Positions 1 to 5,697 of a stretch of 10,355 nt of DNA are shown piece after piece. Position numbers and translations under genes: made by a program. Origin of the DNA: Thermoplasmatota archaeon (lineage in GTDB: Archaea; Thermoplasmatota; Thermoplasmata; Methanomassiliicoccales; Methanomassiliicoccaceae); contig JAKIXL010000015.1 of the NCBI GenBank assembly GCA_022709105.1, positions 1 to 10,355 of the forward strand, in the 5' to 3' direction. Position 1 is the stretch's first letter, and every line of letters begins with the position of its first letter. A model generated the notes under the pieces. That model ran no database searches. It saw nothing but the letters and a program-made list of their open reading frames with translations, and was not told where the DNA came from.

Positions 1-1
1 C

Positions 2-1186
2 GAGGTGAGCGTGGCCGGCTCCCTGCGGAGGTGGAAGGACACCGTGGGGGACATCGACCTGTTGGTGGGCAGCGACAACCCCGGCGCGGCGATGGACCTC
101 TTCACGTCGTATGAGCTGGTGGCAGCAGTAATCTCCAAGGGCCCGACCCGCTCCACCGTACGCCTGGTCGACGGCACGCAGGTTGACCTAAGAGCGGTCC
201 CGCGCTCCAGCTACGGGGCTGCGCTCCAGTACTTCACCGGCTCCAAGGAGCACAACGTGGTCATGAGAAGACGAGCCATCCAGCAGGGCTACAGGCTCAA
301 CGAGTACGGACTTTTCCGCAGAGGATCGGGAGAGATGGTGGCCGGTGGTGACGAGGATGACATATACCGGCTCCTGGGTCTCGAACCCATACCGCCCGAA
401 CTTCGCGAGGACCGAGGCGAGATAGACGCGGCCGAAAGGCAGCGCCTTCCCGAGCTGGTAAGGGAGGAGGACATTCTCGGGGACTTTCACGTCCATACGG
501 TCCTGAGCGATGGAAAGGCGACCATGCGGGAAGTGGTGGCCGAGGCCGTCCGGCGGGGATATCGATATATAGGGATCACCGACCACTCGAGCTCTCTGCA
601 CATTGCGCACGGCCTGCAGGCAGACGATCTCTTGGCCTCGGTGGAGGAGGCGAGACAGCTGAGCGAGGAGCTAGGGTTCCCAATACTGAGGGGGGCGGAG
701 GTGGACATCATGGAAGACGGTTCCCTCGATTACTCCCAAGATATCCTCGAACAGCTCGATTATGTGATTGGTTCGGTGCACTCGCATCTCAAGATGGGTC
801 GGGAGGAAATGACCGAGAGGATCCTCACCGCGCTTTCCTGCAAGGAGCTGAACATCCTCGGCCATCCGTCGGGAAGACTGATAGGCCGCCGAGAGCCTTA
901 CCAGGTGGACATGGACCGCATATTGGAGGAGGCGGCACGCACCGGAGCGCTCCTCGAGGTCAACGCCTCCCTGGAGCGGATGGACCTCAACGATATTGGA
1001 TGCCGAAAGGCCAAGGAACTGGGGGCCAAGGTGGTGCTTGGGACCGATTCGCATTGGATAGAGGAGCTGGACTACATGCGCTTCGCGGTGCACACCGCCA
1101 GGCGGGGGTGGTTGGAGCGGGAGGACGTTGTCAACACCATGCCGGTGGAGAAGGTAAGAGAGATCTTCCGTAAACGGAGCGCCTAG
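2..1186 (+). CDS. polX: Family X DNA polymerase with C-terminal PHP domain (PolX), 5' end missing
   Basis: The reading frame is open at the window edge, so the true start lies upstream; 394 residues are visible against about 570 for the family. The missing part should hold the helix-hairpin-helix region. Numbering from the GTG at 5, residues 4-9 (AGSLRR) and 15-18 (GDID) form the nucleotidyltransferase palm with two metal-binding aspartates, and the third is in QVDLR near 61. Residues 78-104 (TGSKEHN to NEYGLF) are the usual thumb-side end of the polymerase part. The PHP domain follows, with metal motifs FHVHT (161-165), ITDHS (191-195), GAEVD (230-234), HSH (259-261), GHPSGR (286-291) and TDSH (347-350). 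PolX enzymes fill short gaps in DNA repair, and their PHP domain gives 3'-5' exonuclease activity. All metal motifs look intact, so both activities are plausible. It shares a strand with the AMP-pathway genes but has no evident functional tie to them. Confidence 0.93.
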   Translation, partial: EVSVAGSLRRWKDTVGDIDLLVGSDNPGAAMDLFTSYELVAAVISKGPTRSTVRLVDGTQVDLRAVPRSSYGAALQYFTGSKEHNVVMRRRAIQQGYRLNEYGLFRRGSGEMVAGGDEDDIYRLLGLEPIPPELREDRGEIDAAERQRLPELVREEDILGDFHVHTVLSDGKATMREVVAEAVRRGYRYIGITDHSSSLHIAHGLQADDLLASVEEARQLSEELGFPILRGAEVDIMEDGSLDYSQDILEQLDYVIGSVHSHLKMGREEMTERILTALSCKELNILGHPSGRLIGRREPYQVDMDRILEEAARTGALLEVNASLERMDLNDIGCRKAKELGAKVVLGTDSHWIEELDYMRFAVHTARRGWLEREDVVNTMPVEKVREIFRKRSA

Positions 1187-1187
1187 G

Positions 1188-1196
1188 TTATATCTT
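1188..1196 (+). promoter_or_regulatory. Candidate TATA box for the AMP-pathway operon
   Basis: The 41-bp gap between polX and the isomerase gene holds TTATATCTT, the most A/T-rich stretch nearby. Its centre, near 1192, would place transcription start about 26 nt downstream, near 1216-1219. That gives a leader of only about 10 nt before the ATG at 1228. A clear purine-rich BRE is not visible. This suggests the three-gene cluster can be transcribed independently of polX, but the match is to a short, degenerate consensus. Confidence 0.38.
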
Positions 1197-1218
1197 ACAT
1201 CACCTGTTCTAGCTGGTC

Positions 1219-1222
1219 GAGG
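1219..1222 (+). promoter_or_regulatory. Ribosome binding site of the isomerase gene
   Basis: GAGG lies 5 nt before the ATG at 1228 and pairs with the archaeal 16S rRNA 3' end. It supports that ATG as the start. If the TATA-like box at 1188 is used, this site lies very close to the mRNA 5' end. Confidence 0.5.
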
Positions 1223-1227
1223 ATCAC

Positions 1228-2160
1228 ATGGGTCTCATCGAGGTTGCAAGCTCCATCAAGAGCATGGAGATCAGAGGGGCGGGGCTGATCGCCCGGAGCG
1301 CCGCGGAGGCGCTGAAGCAGCAAGCCTTAGACTATAAGGGGGACGATCTCGGGGAGCTCCGTCGGAGACTTGATGATGGGCGGAGGCAGCTGATAGCCTC
1401 CCGGCCGACCGCCATATCTCTGTGGAACGCGGTGCAGGCCACCATGCGCGGTTCTTCCTCCGCGGAGAGCGCGGACGAGCTCCGTTCCTTGGTCGCCACC
1501 AACGCCGATTCCTTCGTGGAGAGGTCCAGCAAGGCAGTGGGCATGATCGGCCGCATTGGGTCCAAGAGGCTAAGGAGCGGGATGACCGTCCTTACCCATT
1601 GCAACAGCAAGGCTGCGCTCGGGGTCATCAAGACGGCGCATGCGGACGGGAAGGACATCAAGGTGTACGCGACGGAGTCCCGGCCCTGGAGGCAGGGGCT
1701 GCTGACCGTGAAGGACCTGGCGGCCGCCGGTGTGCCGACGACGCTCATCATCGACAGCGCGGTCCGGTGGATCATGAAGGAGATCGATGTCGTCCTGGTC
1801 GGGGCGGACACCATCTGCTCTAACGGCGCGCTGATCAATAAGATAGGTACCTCGCAGGTGGCGCTCGCCGCCGACGAGGCCCGCGTTCCGTTCATCGTGT
1901 GCGCCAAGACATACAAGTTCTCTCCAAAGACGGTGCACGGCGAGATGGTGGAGATCGAGGAGCGGGATGCGAGCGAGATCATAGATCCCCGGCTTCTCCC
2001 TCCGAAGGTCATGGTCAAGAACCCAGTGTTCGATGCCACCCCAGCGGAGTACATCGATTCCATCGTCACGGAGATCGGCCTGATATCACCGTACGCCGCC
2101 TACGAGGTCATAGTTAAAGAGCTGGGACAGGAGTCCATATTCGAGGCAAACGAGGAATGA
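1228..2160 (+). CDS. Ribose-1,5-bisphosphate isomerase (e2b2, eIF2B-like fold)
   Basis: The 310-residue product should convert alpha-D-ribose-1,5-bisphosphate to ribulose-1,5-bisphosphate, the middle step of the archaeal AMP pathway. It belongs to the family shared by eIF2B regulatory subunits and methylthioribose-1-phosphate isomerase. The N-terminal helical part carries the substrate-binding EIRGAG motif (residues 14-19). The Rossmann-like part has THCNSKA (123-129), ESRPWRQG (150-157) and GADTICSNGA (192-201). Cys125 and Asp194 are the expected catalytic pair: they are 69 residues apart, the same spacing as Cys133 and Asp202 reported for the Thermococcus kodakarensis enzyme. Length is normal. 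The immediate RuBisCO and AMP phosphorylase neighbours decide between this function and the other family members. Its TGA overlaps the next start codon (ATGA at 2157-2160), which suggests translational coupling. Confidence 0.94.
   Translation: MGLIEVASSIKSMEIRGAGLIARSAAEALKQQALDYKGDDLGELRRRLDDGRRQLIASRPTAISLWNAVQATMRGSSSAESADELRSLVATNADSFVERSSKAVGMIGRIGSKRLRSGMTVLTHCNSKAALGVIKTAHADGKDIKVYATESRPWRQGLLTVKDLAAAGVPTTLIIDSAVRWIMKEIDVVLVGADTICSNGALINKIGTSQVALAADEARVPFIVCAKTYKFSPKTVHGEMVEIEERDASEIIDPRLLPPKVMVKNPVFDATPAEYIDSIVTEIGLISPYAAYEVIVKELGQESIFEANEE
2152..2156 (+). promoter_or_regulatory. Shine-Dalgarno core inside the isomerase 3' end, ahead of RuBisCO
   Basis: GAGGA here ends right against the ATG at 2157 but sits about 6 nt before the in-frame ATG at 2163. 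It therefore favours 2163 as the RuBisCO start. A second GAGG at 2143-2146 lies 10 nt before 2157 and could serve that codon instead. The two candidates differ by only two residues (MSMEYS or MEYS). Confidence 0.45.
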
Positions 2161-3401
2161 GCATGGAGTATTCCGATAAGTATCTGCATCTGGGGGAGCC
2201 GGTGGACCCCGAAGCCTATGTCATCTGCAAGTACAAGATCGTGACCGACCTGGACATGAAGCAGGCAGCCGCCGCCATCGCGACCGAGCAGTCGACCGGC
2301 ACGTGGACCGGGGTATCGACGCTAAACGATGATATCTTCGAGAGATACCACGGACGGGTCACGGCCATCGAGGGCGATGTTGCCACCATCGCCTACCCGG
2401 AAGAGGACTTCAGCCTAGACATCGGTGGAGTGCCCCAGATCCTTAGCGTCATAGCCGGCAACCTGTTCGGCCTGGAGGGACTGAAGGGCGTCAGGCTCGA
2501 GGACGTGGACTTCCCAAAGAGCATGCTCCGCGAGTTCAAAGGCCCCAAGTTCGGCATACCTGGCATGAGAGAGGCCCTGAAGCGACCGGCCAAGCCTCTG
2601 GTGGGGACAATAGTAAAACCTAAGATCGGTCTGCCCCCGTCGGGATATGCGGACTACATCTACGAGAGCGGTATGGGCGGGCTGACCAACAGCAAGGACG
2701 ATGAGACGTTGTCCAACCAGAGGTTCTGCCCTCTGGAGGACCGCGTGGTCGCCATCGCGGAGGCCATCGACCTGGTGAAGCAGGAGACCGGCCACATAAT
2801 GATGCACGCGATCAATGTCTCTACCAACGGCGAGCGGATCGTTGAGGTAGGAGAGCGCGCCCAGGAGCTAGGCGCGTCGGAACTGATGGTCGATGTCATC
2901 ACCTGCGGGTTCGCTGCGGTGCAGGCTCTCGCCGAGGACCCCTCGATAAAACTGCCCATCCATGTTCACCGCACCATGCACGGCGCTATAACCCGCAACA
3001 AGGACCATGGGGTGTCCATGAGGGTCTTCTCTAAACTGGTCCGCATGTGCGGCGGGGATGCCCTGCACGTCGGAACGTTCGGCGTCGGCAAGATGAAAGG
3101 GAGCCCGAAGGAGGACCTGGCCAATCAGGACGCCTGCATCGATCCGAAGATGCCATACAAGCCGGTGATGCCGGTGGCCTCCGGGGGCATGCATCCGGCG
3201 CTCATTGAGCCCTTGGTCAAGATAACGGGGACGAACATCCAGATCCAGGCCGGCGGTGGCGTGGCCGGGCATCCGAGAGGAGTGCGCGGCGGAGCCCTGG
3301 CCATGGTACAGGCCGTGGATGCGGCCTTTGAGGGCATACCTTTCTCGGAGTATGCCCAGACCCATAAGGAGCTCCGGGAAGCGATCGCCAAGTGGGGATA
3401 G
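2157..3401 (+). CDS. rbcL: Form III (archaeal) RuBisCO large subunit
   Basis: This 414-residue protein should carboxylate ribulose-1,5-bisphosphate to two 3-phosphoglycerate, using substrate made from nucleotides rather than a Calvin cycle. The N-terminal domain has TEQSTGTW (43-50) and GNLFGLEG (101-108). The barrel has TIVKPKIGL (151-159), KDDE with the carbamylated lysine at 180 and metal ligands at 182-183, HVHRTMH (269-275), loop 6 HVGTFGVGKMKG (304-315), VASGG (340-344) and QAGGGVAGHP (364-373). Every catalytic residue I can map from plant RuBisCO is present, including the two KPK lysines, the loop 6 lysine and the phosphate-binding glycines, so it is probably active and not a form IV RuBisCO-like protein. 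The residues just before the carbamylated lysine (GGLTNSK) differ from the usual GGxDFxK. No small-subunit or phosphoribulokinase gene is visible. The start overlaps the isomerase stop; ATG 2163 is an equally good alternative. Confidence 0.97.
   Translation: MSMEYSDKYLHLGEPVDPEAYVICKYKIVTDLDMKQAAAAIATEQSTGTWTGVSTLNDDIFERYHGRVTAIEGDVATIAYPEEDFSLDIGGVPQILSVIAGNLFGLEGLKGVRLEDVDFPKSMLREFKGPKFGIPGMREALKRPAKPLVGTIVKPKIGLPPSGYADYIYESGMGGLTNSKDDETLSNQRFCPLEDRVVAIAEAIDLVKQETGHIMMHAINVSTNGERIVEVGERAQELGASELMVDVITCGFAAVQALAEDPSIKLPIHVHRTMHGAITRNKDHGVSMRVFSKLVRMCGGDALHVGTFGVGKMKGSPKEDLANQDACIDPKMPYKPVMPVASGGMHPALIEPLVKITGTNIQIQAGGGVAGHPRGVRGGALAMVQAVDAAFEGIPFSEYAQTHKELREAIAKWG
3394..3399 (+). promoter_or_regulatory. 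Weak ribosome binding site setting the AMP phosphorylase start
   Basis: GGGGAT, spanning the last RuBisCO codons and the first base of its stop, lies 4 nt before ATG 3404. It supports ATG 3404 over the in-frame GTG at 3392, which would add only four residues (MGID) and lie inside RuBisCO. The match to the anti-Shine-Dalgarno sequence is imperfect. Confidence 0.4.
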
Positions 3402-3403
3402 AC

Positions 3404-4969
3404 ATGCAGCTGAAGGCCAAGTACATCGATATGGAATCGGCGGAGTACACCGCGGTGCTGAACCGCGAGGACGCGCTGGAGATCGGGGTCAGGGAGCAGG
3501 ACAGGATCAGGATCAAGCACGAGAGAAGCTCGATCGTGGCGGTGGTGCAGACCACCGTTACCGTGGTGGAAAAGGGCGAGGTCGGCATTCTGGGGCGCGG
3601 GTATGCGGACCTCGGGCCGGAGCCGGACGAGCTGATCGAGGTGGTGGCGACCTCCAAGCCCGATTCTATCGAGTTCATAAAGAAGAAGATGAACGGGAAG
3701 GAGCTAACGACCGAGGAGATACGCACGATCATCAACGACATCGCGGCGCACAACCTGAGCAACATAGAGCTGACCGCGTACGTCACCTCGCTCCACATCA
3801 ATGGAATGAACCTACGGGAGACCGCCGACCTGACCCAGGCTATGGTGGAAACGGGCGAGACCATCAAGTTCGACCGTTCCCCGGTGTTCGACTTTCACTC
3901 CATCGGCGGTTGTCCAGGGAACAAGATCACGTTGATCGTGGTGCCGATAGTCGCCGCTGCCGGGCTGCTCATCCCCAAGACCTCATCGCGGGCCATCAGC
4001 TCCGCGGCCGGCACCTCGGACATCGTGGAGGTGTTCACCGGCGTGGACTTCGACGCCAATAAGCTGCGCAACATCGCCGAGACCACCGGCGGAGCGCTGG
4101 CTTGGGGCGGCTCGGTCAACCTTGCCCCGGCGGACGATCTGATCATCAGGGTGGAGTACCCGCTGGGGATCGACCCCCACGCTCAGCTTCTCGCCTCGGT
4201 CATGAGCAAGAAGAAGGCGGTCGGCGCCGAGTTCCTCGCGATCGATATTCCCGTCGGCGCCGGGACCAAGGTGCCCAACATGGAGAAGGCCCAGGCGTAC
4301 GCCAAGGACTTTGTGGACCTGGGCGAGCGCCTCGGCATCCATGTGGAATGCGCCATCACCTACGGGGAGCAGCCGGTCGGCCGGGCCATAGGGCCTGCGC
4401 TGGAAGCCCGCGAGGCCATACGGATCCTGGAGGGCGAGCTGCACCCCAGCAGCGTCATTGAGAAGGCCTGCGGCATGGCCGGGATGCTGCTGGAGATGGG
4501 GGGCATCAAGAGGGGGGACGCAAGAGCGCGCGAGATACTCATGTCCGGCAGGGCGCTGGACAAGTTCCGCGAGATCGTGGCCGCGCAGGGAGGGAACCCG
4601 GAGATCAGGTCCACGGACATCAAGGTGGGAGAGTACACCTACGACATCAACGCCAAGATGTGCGGGTACGTGAACAGCATCCGGAACAAGGAGCTCGTAG
4701 CTCTGGCCCGCGCCGCCGGCGCGCCCAAGGACAAGGGTGCGGGCATCTTGCTTCACAAGAAGCGGGGCAACCGTGTGGACGACGGGGAGGCGGTGCTGAC
4801 CATCCATGCTGACAGCCAGGCCAAGCTGGACCAGGCGATCGAGCTCTCGAGGAAGTTCAACCCGGTGACCGTCGAGGGCATGATACTGCAGAAGCTGCCG
4901 TACATATCCCGCACCACGGTCATTGAGAGGACCTTCTGTCCTGGGCCCGCAGCGCCTCAGGGAGACTGA
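3404..4969 (+). CDS. deoA: AMP phosphorylase (archaeal nucleoside monophosphate phosphorylase)
   Basis: The 521-residue product (usual length about 500) should phosphorolyse AMP, and probably other 5'-NMPs, to the free base and ribose-1,5-bisphosphate, starting the AMP pathway. About 85 N-terminal residues form the extra domain that marks archaeal AMP phosphorylases and is absent from bacterial thymidine phosphorylase. The all-helical lobe follows (about 95-155), then the phosphate and nucleotide site: HSIGGCPGNK (165-174), PKTSSRAISSAAGTSD (191-206), GIDPHAQ (255-261, with the probable proton-donor Asp257) and VGAGTK (284-289). The C-terminal lobe reaches residue 521. The residue before HSIGG is Phe164, where thymidine phosphorylase has Lys. 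ATG 3404 is preferred because it has an upstream GGGGAT and gives a typical N terminus (MQLKAKYID). The gene starts 2 nt after the RuBisCO stop, and its last 50 bp overlap the opposing RuvC-like gene. Confidence 0.95.
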   Translation: MQLKAKYIDMESAEYTAVLNREDALEIGVREQDRIRIKHERSSIVAVVQTTVTVVEKGEVGILGRGYADLGPEPDELIEVVATSKPDSIEFIKKKMNGKELTTEEIRTIINDIAAHNLSNIELTAYVTSLHINGMNLRETADLTQAMVETGETIKFDRSPVFDFHSIGGCPGNKITLIVVPIVAAAGLLIPKTSSRAISSAAGTSDIVEVFTGVDFDANKLRNIAETTGGALAWGGSVNLAPADDLIIRVEYPLGIDPHAQLLASVMSKKKAVGAEFLAIDIPVGAGTKVPNMEKAQAYAKDFVDLGERLGIHVECAITYGEQPVGRAIGPALEAREAIRILEGELHPSSVIEKACGMAGMLLEMGGIKRGDARAREILMSGRALDKFREIVAAQGGNPEIRSTDIKVGEYTYDINAKMCGYVNSIRNKELVALARAAGAPKDKGAGILLHKKRGNRVDDGEAVLTIHADSQAKLDQAIELSRKFNPVTVEGMILQKLPYISRTTVIERTFCPGPAAPQGD

Positions 4970-5666
4970 TCTCTCCCTTGGCAACCGACTCGGCCAGTTC
5001 CGAGGATATCGTGACGCGGCCGCCGCTCTCGATGCGGCTCAGCCGCTGAATGTCCCGGACCTCGCCCGGCGTCGGCCTGACCTCGGGCGGGAAAGGCAGG
5101 CGGTAGCCGCTGCCTAGAGCGATGGAAACAGCGGCGTCAGCGTCCGGCTCCTCTGTCCTCCTCGTTGTGGAGGTCTCATCCACCACCTCGACATCGTCCA
5201 CCGAGTTCCAGATGGACCTGATGACCCGGTTGCGGTTGGTGCGGTCACCGTGGCCCACGCGGGCGATCAGTCGCTCATGCCTAAAACATCGCCTGAAGCG
5301 ATCTATCTCGTCCGCGACGCGTTCGGGCGAGCCGACCGTTTCAGCTACCAGCACACGACCGTCGCCTATGATCGCAAGGCCTGGCCTGCTTCCCGGGTCG
5401 ATGCCGGCGACGAGCGTGCGGAAGCTTTCCCGCCCCTTGAGCTGCGACCTTGCCATCTCCAGCGCCAGGTCCGGCCGGTCGGCCACCACGACCTTGGGGA
5501 ATCGGACCTGGGGGCGCTCCTCTCGAGTGGTGATCACCACGCCCACGGTATCAGGGACATCCTCGTTGAAGTCCAGGGAGACGAAGGGATCGCGGTGCTC
5601 CCTCATCATCTGGACCAGTTCATAGAAGAACCGGAAGTTCTTGGTCATGACGCCAATGACCTTCAT
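4920..5666 (-). CDS. Uncharacterised protein with RuvC/RNase H-like core
   Basis: I do not recognise a named family for this 248-residue protein. Residues 1-80 look like a small alpha/beta domain opening with MKVIGVMTKNFRFFYELV and containing strands such as VGVVIT (41-46) and VVVAD (59-63). Residues 84-190 resemble a RuvC/YqgF-type RNase H fold: VAGIDPGSRPGLAII (86-100) matches the first hairpin with its catalytic aspartate (Asp90), a middle strand leads to RVGHGDR (136-142), and DADAAVSIAL (175-184) matches the last helix with its Asp-x-x-Asp-Ala-like pattern. The C terminus (about 200-248) is charged and probably helical. A nuclease or nucleic-acid-binding role is an inference: the middle acidic residue usual in RuvC is not obvious, although Asp141 or Asp163/Glu164 could serve. 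It follows the transporter gene by 27 bp, lacks a clear Shine-Dalgarno site, and overlaps AMP phosphorylase by 50 bp at its 3' end. Confidence 0.85.
   Translation of the reverse strand: MKVIGVMTKNFRFFYELVQMMREHRDPFVSLDFNEDVPDTVGVVITTREERPQVRFPKVVVADRPDLALEMARSQLKGRESFRTLVAGIDPGSRPGLAIIGDGRVLVAETVGSPERVADEIDRFRRCFRHERLIARVGHGDRTNRNRVIRSIWNSVDDVEVVDETSTTRRTEEPDADAAVSIALGSGYRLPFPPEVRPTPGEVRDIQRLSRIESGGRVTISSELAESVAKGEISLPEALRAQDRRSSQ
4959..4978. repeat. Perfect 7-bp inverted repeat at the convergent junction
   Basis: The arms AGGGAGA (4959-4965) and TCTCCCT (4972-4978) are exact reverse complements around a 6-nt loop, CTGATC, which holds the AMP phosphorylase stop TGA (4967-4969). On the minus strand the same bases encode GEISL of the RuvC-like protein. 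Its place at the tail-to-tail junction suggests a bidirectional transcript-end hairpin. It is followed by only two T on the plus strand and none on the minus, so it is not a standard U-tract terminator. Confidence 0.45.
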
Positions 5667-5688
5667 CCAGTGTACAAATTGGGAGATG

Positions 5689-5697
5689 TATGTTTAA
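5689..5697 (-). promoter_or_regulatory. Candidate TATA box for a leaderless transcript of the RuvC-like gene
   Basis: Read on the minus strand, TTAAACATA overlaps the transporter's TAA stop (5694-5696). Its centre, near 5693, is 27 nt from the ATG at 5666, the normal TATA-to-start distance in archaea. No Shine-Dalgarno core precedes that ATG. The two facts together fit a leaderless mRNA starting at the ATG. The box is only a partial consensus match. Confidence 0.33.

Noticed and set aside
1332..2069. 245-codon minus-strand frame opposite the isomerase gene
   Set aside because: Ser/Thr/Met-rich shadow translation without homology features; the isomerase on the plus strand has both catalytic residues.
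2157..3401. RuBisCO-like (form IV) protein instead of a true RuBisCO
   Set aside because: The carbamylated lysine, metal ligands, both KPK lysines, the loop 6 lysine and the phosphate-binding glycines are all present; form IV proteins lose several of these.
3256..4062. 268-codon plus-strand frame spanning the RuBisCO/AMP phosphorylase junction
   Set aside because: It is an out-of-phase shadow of two certain genes, dominated by Arg, Gly and Ala, with no motif.
3983..4984. 333-codon open frame on the minus strand opposite AMP phosphorylase
   Set aside because: GC-rich codon bias keeps the opposite strand free of stops. The translation is rich in Arg, Gly, Leu, Val and His without a recognisable motif, whereas the plus-strand gene is a clear enzyme.
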